A DNA stretch of 64,000 bases from Paenibacillus periandrae (GCF_022458865.1 NZ_JAJNMU010000002.1:372001-436000); one strand, 5' to 3'. Positions 25,694 through 34,328 are shown, counted from the stretch's first letter. Notes: generated from the letters alone by a model not told the origin. A program made the numbers and translations.

Positions 25694-27343
25694 CTACCAC
25701 GTAACCATCCCTTTAGCGCCTGTCCCCGGATTATTCAAAAGCTCCATCACAGGAACTGTGTAAGCCACAAAAATCAAAACAACCAATACAGCCACCCAAA
25801 TGCTCCATTTTTCAAAAATAACAGGCGTCGGCTCTGCAGACTCCGTAACCTCACCAATTGGATACTCCGTATAACCCTTAGGCGCTCTCAACAGCAATAT
25901 CACATTCATAATCATCATCAATACTCCAATAAAAAGTATCGTACCGCCGATCGCCATCACCACATGGTAGGGCATCCATAATATGGCGTCAGGATGATCC
26001 TGATACGTTGTAAACGCAGTACGGCGCGGTGATCCAAATAATCCTACCGTATGCATAGCACCCGACATAAAGAACATACCGATGAGCCAGGTAATCGTCT
26101 GGGCAATTCCCAGCTTGTGCAAGAACGGTGTAAGGACCCGTCCGGTCATTGCAGGAATTAACCAATAGGTCATTCCGAAGAACGTCAGAGCCACACTGGT
26201 TGCAACAGTTAAATGAAAGTGACCTGTGACCCATAGCGTATTATGGACAACAGCATTCATCTGGTCACTCGCATTAATAATACCGCCAGCACCTGCCGGG
26301 ATGAAGATCAGCATTCCCATAAACGGTGCAAAAAAGCGAACATCCTTCCATGGAAGCATTTTTAACCAGCCAAACAGCCCTTTGGCACCAAGGGAACGAC
26401 CATGCAGTTCAAAAGTCGCGAATAGCGAGAATGCCGTCATTAATGAAGGAATCACGACCATGAATGTAAGTACAACCTGAACATACTTCCATACAGGTGA
26501 AATCCCCGGCTCCATCAGTTGATGGTGAAGTCCTACCGGAATGGAGAACAGCAAGAGCATAATGAATGACAATCTGGCCAATGCATCACTGAATATTTTG
26601 CCGCCAATGATTTTGGGAATGATCACATACCAGCAGATATAAGCGGGAAGCAGCCAGAAATAAACCAATGGATGACCAAAATACCAGAATAAGGTCCGAC
26701 TCAACGTCACATTTACCGTTTCCACCCAACCAAACGATAGCGGGATCAATTGAAACAGTACTTCCACAGCCACGCCCAATGTAGCTATCAGCCACAACAG
26801 CATGGTAACGACCGCCATAAAGGAGAACAGCGGCGACAGCTTGGCTGTATGCGTTCTTTTCCAATATCTATATTGGATAAAAATCCCAAACCCGCTCATC
26901 CAGCTGCCTACGACAATCAGCACTAATGCCACATAAAACCAGGGTGATGCCATCATCGGCGCATAAAAGGTATACAGCACCGTTGCCTTGTTCAGCAAAA
27001 TCAGAATCGTCGCGATCACCGTACCTGCTGTCATCATGCAAAATCCAAGCCAACCCAGTGATCTGGATATGGGCAGCAGCTGGCCGCCCAACGTTCGAGC
27101 GACACCGGAATACAGGAATCCAATAATAAAATAGGTCGTGAATACGATCGCCATCAAGATACCATGTGCTGTTAGCAGCTGGTAATAGCCTATCTCATAA
27201 GGCAGCGTGATGCTTCCGCTTCGCACCAGACCCTGGAGTACACCCGCCACACCACCCAGCAGCAATGCCAGAAAAGCGAACAAAATATGAGCCAGCACCA
27301 GTCTCGTATCGCGGCGGTCAAATGCTTGTTCTTCGGTTATCAT
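25694..27343 (-). CDS. cbaA: ba3-type (b(o/a)3) cytochrome c oxidase subunit I
   Basis: A 549-residue membrane protein with about 13 helices. Haem and copper ligands are visible: the low-spin haem histidine in LLTAHGILMAIVF; the CuB segment in FGHPLVYFWLLPAY, whose tyrosine would crosslink to the histidine; and the histidines in VTGHFHLTVATSVAL. The pattern is that of type B (Thermus ba3-like) oxidases and lacks the type A D-channel sequence. ATG at 27343 is preferred, 11 nt after GGAG; an upstream GTG overlaps that site. It follows subunits IIa and II in the operon. It reduces O2 at the cell membrane. Confidence 0.9.
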   Translation of the reverse strand: MITEEQAFDRRDTRLVLAHILFAFLALLLGGVAGVLQGLVRSGSITLPYEIGYYQLLTAHGILMAIVFTTYFIIGFLYSGVARTLGGQLLPISRSLGWLGFCMMTAGTVIATILILLNKATVLYTFYAPMMASPWFYVALVLIVVGSWMSGFGIFIQYRYWKRTHTAKLSPLFSFMAVVTMLLWLIATLGVAVEVLFQLIPLSFGWVETVNVTLSRTLFWYFGHPLVYFWLLPAYICWYVIIPKIIGGKIFSDALARLSFIMLLLFSIPVGLHHQLMEPGISPVWKYVQVVLTFMVVIPSLMTAFSLFATFELHGRSLGAKGLFGWLKMLPWKDVRFFAPFMGMLIFIPAGAGGIINASDQMNAVVHNTLWVTGHFHLTVATSVALTFFGMTYWLIPAMTGRVLTPFLHKLGIAQTITWLIGMFFMSGAMHTVGLFGSPRRTAFTTYQDHPDAILWMPYHVVMAIGGTILFIGVLMMIMNVILLLRAPKGYTEYPIGEVTESAEPTPVIFEKWSIWVAVLVVLIFVAYTVPVMELLNNPGTGAKGMVTW

Positions 27344-27366
27344 CTTACTCAACACTCCTCATGTAG

Positions 27367-27858
27367 TCATTTCACAATAATCCGTGTCTGCATCATTTCG
27401 TGTGCGACACCGCAATATTCGTTGCACAGCACCAGCAGCTCTCCAGCCTGGGTGAATTTGTATGTCATCTGGGTGATTTCGCCAGGTACGACCATCATGT
27501 TCACGTTCGTTCCCGGAATCTCAAAGCCATGGACAACATCCTTGCTCGTAATGTGAAAATGCACTGTTGCCCCAAGCGGAATTTCCATTTTCTCCGGTCC
27601 GTATCCAAAAGCGAACGCAAGCATATAGGCGTCGTATTCGTTCTCACCGATTTTTTTCAGACCCAGCTGATTGAACGGCGCTGTTGATTCCACCGTCTCC
27701 GGATTCACAGTCTCACGCTGCGCACCATGTCCGCTATGCTGCTGGCCTGGCGGCTGTGCTCCCTGTGCGAATGCACCGACTCCCAGCACGATTAAAAACA
27801 CGACCAGCATGGATACCCCGAATAGTAACCAAATCTTTTCATATCGATGCAAATGCAT
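27367..27858 (-). CDS. cbaB: ba3-type cytochrome c oxidase subunit II (CuA)
   Basis: A 163-residue protein with one N-terminal membrane anchor (about residues 11-31), a Gly/Gln/His-rich linker and an external cupredoxin domain. The CuA ligands are all present: the histidine of VVHGFEIPGT and the C-x3-C-x3-H-x2-M cluster in CNEYCGVAHEMM. It accepts electrons from cytochrome c and passes them to subunit I. An AAGGGGAGA site precedes ATG 27858. The small size is normal for type B oxidases. Confidence 0.92.
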   Translation of the reverse strand: MHLHRYEKIWLLFGVSMLVVFLIVLGVGAFAQGAQPPGQQHSGHGAQRETVNPETVESTAPFNQLGLKKIGENEYDAYMLAFAFGYGPEKMEIPLGATVHFHITSKDVVHGFEIPGTNVNMMVVPGEITQMTYKFTQAGELLVLCNEYCGVAHEMMQTRIIVK

Positions 27859-27889
27859 GTGACCATCTCCCCTTGATCTATGGTAGTTA

Positions 27890-28015
27890 TTAGCCGCGGG
27901 CTATAAAGAGTGCATAAACTCCTAACCAGCTTACTGCGATAAAAGCTCCGAGCAGCAGGACCGACACAAGGGTCCCTTTTAATGATTCATCATTGTGCTT
28001 GTGATCCTTTTTCAT
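27890..28015 (-). CDS. cbaD: Cytochrome c oxidase subunit IIa, 41 aa
   Basis: A short gene of 41 codons plus stop, with AAAGGA 11 nt upstream of ATG 28015. It encodes a hydrophilic Lys/His start (MKKDHKHNDESLKG) and one membrane helix (TLVSVLLLGAFIAVSWLGVYALFI). This is the layout of subunit IIa of ba3 oxidases, which supplies the helix missing from subunit II. It is the first gene of the oxidase operon, 31 nt before subunit II. Confidence 0.88.
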   Translation of the reverse strand: MKKDHKHNDESLKGTLVSVLLLGAFIAVSWLGVYALFIARG

Positions 28016-28051
28016 CCTGATTCCATCCTTTCAACTGTGCTTTCTGTGCTT

Positions 28052-28095
28052 ATTGTAAAAGGTTCCAGCCTGCATCAACTATGATATCGATCACA
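28052..28095 (-). promoter_or_regulatory. Putative Fnr/CRP-type activated promoter of the oxidase operon
   Basis: On the minus strand TGTGATCGATATCATA (28080-28095) matches TGTGA-N6-TCACA with one mismatch. A TACAAT -10 box lies at 28052-28057 with only a poor -35. The box centre falls about 42 nt upstream of the expected start site, the position used by class II Fnr/CRP activators. Confidence 0.45.
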
Positions 28096-28134
28096 GCTGG
28101 AGGGCTGTAAAGGTGAACGTTGTATGGCGGGAGA

Positions 28135-28368
28135 GAGTCAGGTGAATAAGTGAATAAGACAGGTATGCGTGGTGAAGAGTGTCGCTGCGCGGCCATGGTG
28201 TTCTTACAAGAGGATGCTTACGAAGCCAGTTTGCTTGGGCAAACTCTTAGCTGTCGTTTCCAGAATTTCTGAATGGATAAACCATTTAGAGGTGAAATTC
28301 CGGAAACAAAGGCGAACGCTCCGCTTCTCCAGAACACCATGGCCGCTCCACTTATATTCGCCTGACTC
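28135..28368 (+). repeat. Structured interspersed repeat, copy 1
   Basis: A 234-bp non-coding element bounded by imperfect inverted ends (28135-28152 GAGTCAGGTGAATAAGTG; 28349-28368). Nested helices: 28191-28204/28331-28344 (GGCCATGGTGTTCT and its perfect complement), 28228-28234/28239-28245 (AGTTTGC/GCAAACT), and 28260-28269/28294-28303 capped by AATGG/CCATT. It shares TCGCTGCGCGGCCA and CAAAGGCGAACGCT..CGCTTCTCCAG with a second copy at 41373-41540. It lies between the germination operon terminator and the oxidase promoter. The rest of 28016-28482 holds only that promoter and the terminator. Confidence 0.75.
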
Positions 28369-28395
28369 CTCTGTTGGAGGAGTAGAGAGCATAGC

Positions 28396-28440
28396 AAAAA
28401 AGCTAAGTCCGGGTGCAGGGCCCTTGGACTTAGCTTTTTT
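28396..28440. terminator. Bidirectional terminator of the germination operon
   Basis: AAAAAAGCTAAGTCC and GGACTTAGCTTTTTT form a 15-bp stem with T-runs on both strands. On the minus strand it ends the gerB-type gene. Confidence 0.85.
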
Positions 28441-28482
28441 GTGTTAAGGTGCTGTAACAACGATTTCCAAACAATTACCGAG

Positions 28483-29571
28483 CTATCCCTGCTTCAAACG
28501 AGAAGAACGGATCCGATCCACCAACAAATACACAACAGGGATCAGTTCTGTGAACAACAGATACGTGAATTCGCCATGTCGATACAGGTCGTCAAATTCA
28601 GGCTTTGACCTGACCATATATAAAGATATGCCAACGACCATAACCGTCATCGATAATGAGAAAGGCTTGTGGTCCTTTAACGAAAAGACATGCGTGACGC
28701 AGAGAATGGCTAAATACAAAAACAAACTGATCTTGATAAACAAACTGGATAACCAGATGGCAATAAGCACAGGGTCCAAATTTTCAAGAGTGGCTGCGGC
28801 CCGAACATATCGGATCATTTCAAGCTGCGGATACTGCAGGTTAGCCGCTAAGTCGGGACCAAAAACCAAAATCATCGAAATTAAATTAGTCAGTACTATA
28901 AACACAGACGTAATTACGGCCCATATCAACGACCTCATTGTCTTGTTTTGACGGGTGAAATACGGGAACAGGAAGGGGATAAACGCCATTTCTCCAAATA
29001 GTGCTGTGACCATATAAGTGCCGTTCCAAATACCTTTGAATTCGAAATGATTTAGCATCGCAATTGCCATATGATAATTGATTTCCTTGTGCACAAAAAA
29101 AGGAACAAGAAGTACTCCAGCAACGCTTAAGAAAAAAATCCCCTGCGAGCTGCGAAAGATCGTTTCAACTCCTGACCGCACTGCATAGGCAAGGCATACT
29201 CCAAACATAGCAGCAACGGCCCATCCTGGTGTAGCGGGCAAGTAAACCTCTATCATAAAATCCTGTAATTGCCGTAAAACCGAGGCGGCCGCAAACAAAA
29301 ACGAGCATATTAACACAATGATCAATGTATAGTGCAACCATTTACCCAATATTTCCTTACCGTAATTCCCCAAAAACTGAGTTGGCCTTTTGATTGCCAG
29401 TCTGTAGGAAAAATAGGTTATCATTATTCCGAGGGTCGCACCTATAAGTAAGGGAAGCCAGACTGTATAACGGCCATTTTTCACAAGGATGTTCGCAAAG
29501 AAACCAAGTGTCGTAGTAAACAAAAAATGGGTGAACAACATATAAATCTGCGACTGGGATACCCGTTCCAA
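28483..29571 (-). CDS. Germinant receptor B subunit (GerAB/GerKB-family permease)
   Basis: A 362-residue protein with ten predicted membrane helices and the spore-germination permease pattern: an opening SQSQIYMLFTHFLFTTTLGF, then helices such as FMIEVYLPATPGWAVAAMFG and FLFPYFTRQNK. It belongs to the APC transporter superfamily and binds the small-molecule germinant in the spore inner membrane. TTG at 29571 follows GGGAGG by 7 nt and lies 15 nt after the D-subunit stop. Last gene of an A-C-D-B operon. Confidence 0.87.
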   Translation of the reverse strand: MERVSQSQIYMLFTHFLFTTTLGFFANILVKNGRYTVWLPLLIGATLGIMITYFSYRLAIKRPTQFLGNYGKEILGKWLHYTLIIVLICSFLFAAASVLRQLQDFMIEVYLPATPGWAVAAMFGVCLAYAVRSGVETIFRSSQGIFFLSVAGVLLVPFFVHKEINYHMAIAMLNHFEFKGIWNGTYMVTALFGEMAFIPFLFPYFTRQNKTMRSLIWAVITSVFIVLTNLISMILVFGPDLAANLQYPQLEMIRYVRAAATLENLDPVLIAIWLSSLFIKISLFLYLAILCVTHVFSLKDHKPFSLSMTVMVVGISLYMVRSKPEFDDLYRHGEFTYLLFTELIPVVYLLVDRIRSSRLKQG

Positions 29572-29586
29572 TGTTGATCCTCCCTT

Positions 29587-29811
29587 TCAATGCTGCATGA
29601 GAATAATTTTTTCGATAGAGGCAAACACCATTTCGATGGCGTCCCCAATCGTCCATTGCTCTCTGAAGAAAAAGATGGCCTCTAAGGCGAGAAACAAAAA
29701 CACTATGGTACCCAGTACGTATCGAATCGTCCGCTGCTTGCGTTTGTGTAACACCATATAGCGCCATTCAAAGCAAGCAATACTGCCAAACAAGATACCG
29801 ATAATAATCAT
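29587..29811 (-). CDS. Small two-helix membrane protein of germinant receptor (D-subunit-like)
   Basis: A 74-residue protein with two membrane helices (IIIGILFGSIACFEW and VLGTIVFLFLALEAIFFF) separated by a basic KRKQR loop. Size, topology and position between the C and B genes match the D subunits described for some Bacillus receptors. It overlaps the C-subunit stop by 4 nt. Sequence alone would not identify it; context does. Confidence 0.7.
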   Translation of the reverse strand: MIIIGILFGSIACFEWRYMVLHKRKQRTIRYVLGTIVFLFLALEAIFFFREQWTIGDAIEMVFASIEKIILMQH

Positions 29812-30992
29812 TGCTCTGCCTCCGAGACTGACGTTTCCGTTTCTTTGATAGCATGTTGGAAAGTACCCAGACGTGTGATCGTAACATCCGTTTGTACGTC
29901 AAATTTTAGCTCGTTGCTGTAGACGTCACGCCACTTGGGCTTGATGCTTTTCCAATTCAGCGGATAATGCCAATCAATGTAATTTCCAAGCTGAAAGGCA
30001 TCTGAGCTTACTGCTCTTGTCTTCGCAATCGCATTCGTTATTCGCTTCGTGACTACCTGGTTGAGACTTTGTTCAAGTTTCTCTAACTGCTTCTTATCCT
30101 TTAAATTAATCCTCGAGCTCGAAGCAAGCACTTCGGCTTCAGCTCTGCTTTCAAGTTGAATTTCGATCTGATCTTCTTTGATTCGTGGATTGATTCGTGT
30201 ATCTGCCCTTTGTACGATAAAACTTATATTTTTGCCATCGGTGGGCGAAGGAACCGAAATCTCCGCATTTTTCAGTTTTCCAAGGATCCATAGTCCCCCC
30301 CGCATTTCAATTACATTTAACGTACTTACCATTTTGCCTTGTTTAAAAATAGCTGCCCCACTGGTTCCCATCCATTTTTGTTGTTTTTGCTTTTCGCTTG
30401 TTATGATTCTCGTACCAAATTTGAGCATAGGTACAGCCATATCTCCCCCGTTATAGTTCGCTGCTAGAAAGTCTTTTATAGTCGTATCCAGGACTACATG
30501 GGTTTCGCCGTATGCGGCTAAGATGTCAGAAGGGAATCTTTCGAATAAGGTCGTGATGGCTTCAACTTCTCGGGCTCTGCCAGGTGCTACAAACAGGTAG
30601 GCATTAATATGCATCGCCGGTTCGCGAGCAAGAAAATCCAAAATAGGCTCGATTCCCGCCTCGGCCAATTCTCTGCCAATTACCACAACACGTGTTTGTC
30701 CGAAGCTGATTTTACGCGACAGGTCGGACTGTATTTTTCGATAAGCCTCACTGATATCAATGCCTGTTGCACTTATGTACGTGTATGGCTTGCCGCCTTG
30801 TTCTCCCGATCCTCCTCCCCCTGCTGATCCAGGAATTAACCGATTCGGCAATGAAAAGTCAAGAGACAGCTCTATACCGGTTTTGGTTTTATCCAGAACC
30901 ATCATTCTCACAAATGCGCGATCATTCAATTCAACGGATGACCAGCAGCCTGTAAGTAATAGCAGGGACAAGCTAACAAATATGGTTTTCAA
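29808..30992 (-). CDS. Germinant receptor C subunit (Ger(x)C lipoprotein)
   Basis: A 394-residue lipoprotein with a short signal peptide and lipobox LLTGC, followed directly by WSSVELNDRAFVRMMVLD, the signature opening of GerC proteins. The mature part is a three-domain extracytoplasmic protein. TTG at 30992 is chosen: GGAGGAG precedes it and it overlaps the stop of the A-subunit gene by 4 nt. It sits on the outer face of the spore inner membrane and is needed for receptor function. Confidence 0.9.
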   Translation of the reverse strand: MKTIFVSLSLLLLTGCWSSVELNDRAFVRMMVLDKTKTGIELSLDFSLPNRLIPGSAGGGGSGEQGGKPYTYISATGIDISEAYRKIQSDLSRKISFGQTRVVVIGRELAEAGIEPILDFLAREPAMHINAYLFVAPGRAREVEAITTLFERFPSDILAAYGETHVVLDTTIKDFLAANYNGGDMAVPMLKFGTRIITSEKQKQQKWMGTSGAAIFKQGKMVSTLNVIEMRGGLWILGKLKNAEISVPSPTDGKNISFIVQRADTRINPRIKEDQIEIQLESRAEAEVLASSSRINLKDKKQLEKLEQSLNQVVTKRITNAIAKTRAVSSDAFQLGNYIDWHYPLNWKSIKPKWRDVYSNELKFDVQTDVTITRLGTFQHAIKETETSVSEAEQ

Positions 30993-32590
30993 TCCCCATT
31001 CTCCTCCTGTGATTGCGCCCATTTACGTGAATCGGCTTGCTGTCTGGTACGGTTGGCTCCTGATAAGATTGGACGTTTATTCATTAACCACCAAGGCACT
31101 CTTAAAAAGGTGTCCTTAAGATCACTTATCACCAAAGGGGCAAAGGGAGTTAGATAAGGCGTTCCGAACGAACGCAAATTGATGAGATGAAGATAAATAA
31201 GTATCATCCCGCAGGAAATCCCGAATAGACCAAATGCCCCCGCCAAGATCATGATTGGAAAACGCAGCAGCCGAAAGGCCAAGCCAAGATCGAAGTGTGG
31301 ACTTATAAAAGAGGCAATACCCGTCAGCGAAACAATGATGACCATCGCTGCCGATACAATGCCCGCTTGAACAGCCGCTGTGCCTATAATGAGGGCCCCG
31401 ATAACAGAGACTGCCTGACCGATCGCTTTGGGAATCCTCACCGCTGCCTCCCGTAAGGCTTCAAAGGAAAGCTCCATCATAAACGCCTCGATCAGAGCCG
31501 GAAATGGCACAACTTCTCTGGATGACGTTACCGTGATCAGCAGCCTGGCCGGGATCATCTCCGGATGGAAGGTGGTAACTGCGATATAAATAGAGGGCAG
31601 TAATAGTGACGCCATCAGAAAAATATATCGGATCCAGCGGATCCATGTTGCCGCAATATACCGCTGATAATAATCCTCAGCAGATTGCATCAGCATGAAC
31701 AATGTGGTAGGTGCCAGAAGAACAATAGGTGAGCCATCCACCATAATCGCCACCCTTCCTTCCAGTAAAGAAGCGGTAACGGTATCGGGACGCTCGGAAT
31801 ACTGTAATTGCGGAAAAGGCGAAAACGGAGAATCTTCAATAAAATCCTCCAAATAGCTGTCGGCCAGAATGCCATCGATATCAATTTCTGATACTCGTCT
31901 GTTCACTTCATCAATGAGCTCTTGTTTGCAAACTCCCTGAACATAAGCGATAATCACCTTGGTTTGTGTCTTAGTACCGATCAGCAGCATTTCCGTCTTA
32001 AAATCAGGTGTCTTCAGTCTTCTGCGGATCAAGGTCAGGTTGATTTCCAAGTCTTCTATAAAAGCTTCCCGTGGTCCCCTTAAAACGGCCTCATTAGGCG
32101 CTTCCACAATGGAACGTGTCTGAAAAGAGGAGAATGGGATATCGAGTAATCTCGGCTCACCCTCAATAAGCAGCAGCGCATGTCCTTTTAGAACAGCCGT
32201 CACTCCCTCCTGTACAGTTTTCAGCTCTGTAAAGTCGGTGACCGACAGCTGCTTCAGATTGAAAATTTGATTACGGAATTGGTTGGCATCTTGAGCAGAG
32301 AGGGATAAGATACGTGTCAGGAGTTCCTCTTGTATCGTTTTCCTGTCAATCATGCCTCGCAAATAAATCAATGCGCACTCTTGATCAGGACCCGCAACGA
32401 ATGTATGATAAACCACATCGGAACAGTTGGTTAATTGCTGGCGGATCCAGTCCAGCCGAATCTTTAGCTGTCCAGCGTGAATTAGGGAAATGTCAGAGTT
32501 AGTTAGACCCTGATTATTAGGGGGAGTTTCCTTATGCTGCTTCATGCTTCTTTTAAGCTGCTTGTTGATAAGCCATTTAAATAACGACAT
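30989..32590 (-). CDS. Germinant receptor A subunit (GerA family)
   Basis: A 533-residue membrane protein. The N-terminal soluble half contains the GerA blocks (DVVYHTFVAGPDQECALIYL; ILADSYLEDFIEDSPFSPFP; SLLEGRVAIMVDGSP). The C-terminal half has five or six helices, with the conserved FPALIEAFMMELSFEALREAAVRIP. ATG at 32590 (MSLFKWL) follows GAGAGG by 9 nt; an ATG 7 codons earlier lacks a site. First gene of the operon, so its promoter lies in 32600-32710, where I see no clear boxes; a forespore sigma-G promoter is expected. Confidence 0.9.
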   Translation of the reverse strand: MSLFKWLINKQLKRSMKQHKETPPNNQGLTNSDISLIHAGQLKIRLDWIRQQLTNCSDVVYHTFVAGPDQECALIYLRGMIDRKTIQEELLTRILSLSAQDANQFRNQIFNLKQLSVTDFTELKTVQEGVTAVLKGHALLLIEGEPRLLDIPFSSFQTRSIVEAPNEAVLRGPREAFIEDLEINLTLIRRRLKTPDFKTEMLLIGTKTQTKVIIAYVQGVCKQELIDEVNRRVSEIDIDGILADSYLEDFIEDSPFSPFPQLQYSERPDTVTASLLEGRVAIMVDGSPIVLLAPTTLFMLMQSAEDYYQRYIAATWIRWIRYIFLMASLLLPSIYIAVTTFHPEMIPARLLITVTSSREVVPFPALIEAFMMELSFEALREAAVRIPKAIGQAVSVIGALIIGTAAVQAGIVSAAMVIIVSLTGIASFISPHFDLGLAFRLLRFPIMILAGAFGLFGISCGMILIYLHLINLRSFGTPYLTPFAPLVISDLKDTFLRVPWWLMNKRPILSGANRTRQQADSRKWAQSQEENGD

Positions 32591-32709
32591 GATGGGATAT
32601 CCTCTCGTCATTGCTGTAATCCTGCCATAATCAAACAGATCATCTACAATTTAGTATCCCCGCTATATGACCTGCTTATTATAAAATGACATGTATCGGC
32701 ATAGGCATG

Positions 32710-32755
32710 AAAAAAGCTGTAAATGGCACAGGTTTCCCTGCTTCATTCACAGCTT
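32710..32755 (-). terminator. Terminator of the thiamine-salvage operon
   Basis: On the minus strand AAGCTGTGAATG and CATTTACAGCTT pair with one mismatch, followed by TTTTTT. It lies about 50 nt after the tenA stop. Confidence 0.75.
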
Positions 32756-32803
32756 GTTATTGTGCTTATTGATGATAGCTAATTTTACGTAAATAGCTTA
32801 TGA

Positions 32804-33475
32804 TTACGCGCCATAGGTAGGCCAGGTTTCTTGTGTATAAGCCATCTCCCAGAAATGATATTCATAATGGCTGCTAATTACAAAATGCCGTTTCATACGC
32901 TCACGATCTGCAGCAGTTACCTGCTCGGCAATTGCGTCTAACCGATCAATTTGCTCCTGAACCAGCTCCGCAAAAGCCTCGCCTCCATAGGTTTTGATCC
33001 ACTGCGAATAGATCGGCTCCTCAGGCTTATATGCCTGCAGACGCACGCCAATTTCATGATACAGCCAGTAACAAGGCAGGATCGCCGCTACAATATCGCC
33101 TAAATGCCCGGTATAAGCCGCACGCAGCATATGTGAAGTATATGCATAAGCCGTTGGTGAAGGCTCGAAGGCTGCTCTTTCCTCGTCAGAAATACCTAGC
33201 TGCTTGGCAAAATCCTCATGCAGCGACAATTCGGCATTATACGTGCTCTGCACGTGGGCAGCCATCCTGTTGGAATCATACAAGCTGTCCGCCTTGGCCG
33301 CACCAAGCGCCTGAGCCCGAGCGAATTGCGATAAATAATACGCATCATTCAATAAGTAATAACGAAAGCTTGACAATGGCAGTGTGCCATTAGCTATGCC
33401 TTGTACAAAAGGATGCTCAAAGCTGGCTTTCCAGCTTGCATCGACAGCTTGACGCAATTGATCACTAAACTTCAT
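32804..33475 (-). CDS. tenA: TenA aminopyrimidine aminohydrolase (thiaminase II)
   Basis: A 223-residue helical enzyme that converts 5-aminomethyl-HMP from degraded thiamine to HMP. All active-site residues known from B. subtilis TenA occur at the same numbers: D44, Y47, Y112, C135 (nucleophile, in ILPCYWLY), Y163 and E205. AAGGGGGC precedes ATG 33475. It is the last gene of the riboswitch-controlled operon, 43 nt after the ECF transmembrane component: import of the base is followed by its salvage in the cytosol. Confidence 0.95.
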   Translation of the reverse strand: MKFSDQLRQAVDASWKASFEHPFVQGIANGTLPLSSFRYYLLNDAYYLSQFARAQALGAAKADSLYDSNRMAAHVQSTYNAELSLHEDFAKQLGISDEERAAFEPSPTAYAYTSHMLRAAYTGHLGDIVAAILPCYWLYHEIGVRLQAYKPEEPIYSQWIKTYGGEAFAELVQEQIDRLDAIAEQVTAADRERMKRHFVISSHYEYHFWEMAYTQETWPTYGA

Positions 33476-33518
33476 GGATATTGCCCCCTTGTATTGTTTT
33501 TTTAGTCACCGAAGACTT

Positions 33519-34328
33519 TTATCCGTTCACTTGATATCTGACATCACCGATATGAAAATAAGGAGCGTGCTGACCGGTATACCAAGCAGCTCCCACCATC
33601 ACCGCCAAATAGAGAACCAAACCTAAGTCCGCTACGGAGAAGCCGATACGGTAATAATAAGTACGCTGATGTACAGTCGAGAAGCGCTTTGCCTCCATCG
33701 CTACTGCAATCCGCTGTGCACGGCGAATACTTTGTGCCAGCATAGGAATCGCATACACTCTTAGTGTATCGTATATACCTCGCAAGCCCATGCGCCGCTT
33801 CACGCCACGAACCTTCATAGCCATCTGCAGCGTTTGAAACTCACCGATCATCATCGGCAGGAGGCGCAGCGCCGCCATAAAGCTATAAGCATATTTGGCC
33901 GGCAGCTTGCACTGCTGCATCAGCGAATAAAACAAAGCAACAGGGCGTGTCGTCAACGCAAACAGTAATCCGCTCAGCGCCATATTGACGGTTTTCAAAC
34001 CGATATGCACCCCACGAAAAAAGCTTTCCTCAGTCACACGTACAAGTCCCCATTGCAGCCACACTGCATCTCCTTTGCCGAACATCATCATTGACAGCGA
34101 TGAGGAGACAAACAGCAGACCAAATGGGAGACATAACAGCAGCAGCCTGCGTATCGGGTGCCCTGTGCAGCAGAACAGCAGCACGAATTGCACGACCGTA
34201 ACATTAATCAGCACATTAATATTGTCAGTCAGCAGCACGACAAAAAACATGGCTATCGATAACAACAGCTTCAATCCGGGATTAACTCGGTGCAGCCAGG
34301 TTTCCTTAAAATCCAAAGTATGATGCAC
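33519..34328 (-). CDS. ykoC: ECF transporter T component (YkoC/EcfT)
   Basis: A 269-residue membrane protein with about six helices. The coupling-helix motifs that contact the ATPases are visible, including AMKVRGVKRRMG and the second arginine-containing stretch (RRAQRIAVAMEAKRFS). It begins at GTG 34328, preceded by GGAG, 58 nt after the ATPase gene. With YkoD and YkoE it forms the HMP/thiamine-precursor importer. Confidence 0.88.
   Translation of the reverse strand: MHHTLDFKETWLHRVNPGLKLLLSIAMFFVVLLTDNINVLINVTVVQFVLLFCCTGHPIRRLLLLCLPFGLLFVSSSLSMMMFGKGDAVWLQWGLVRVTEESFFRGVHIGLKTVNMALSGLLFALTTRPVALFYSLMQQCKLPAKYAYSFMAALRLLPMMIGEFQTLQMAMKVRGVKRRMGLRGIYDTLRVYAIPMLAQSIRRAQRIAVAMEAKRFSTVHQRTYYYRIGFSVADLGLVLYLAVMVGAAWYTGQHAPYFHIGDVRYQVNG

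Noticed and set aside
28169..28460. Three small open frames (62-92 aa) between the oxidase and germination operons
   Set aside because: They fall inside the structured repeat and the terminator, their frames are not shared by the second repeat copy, and none has a ribosome site.
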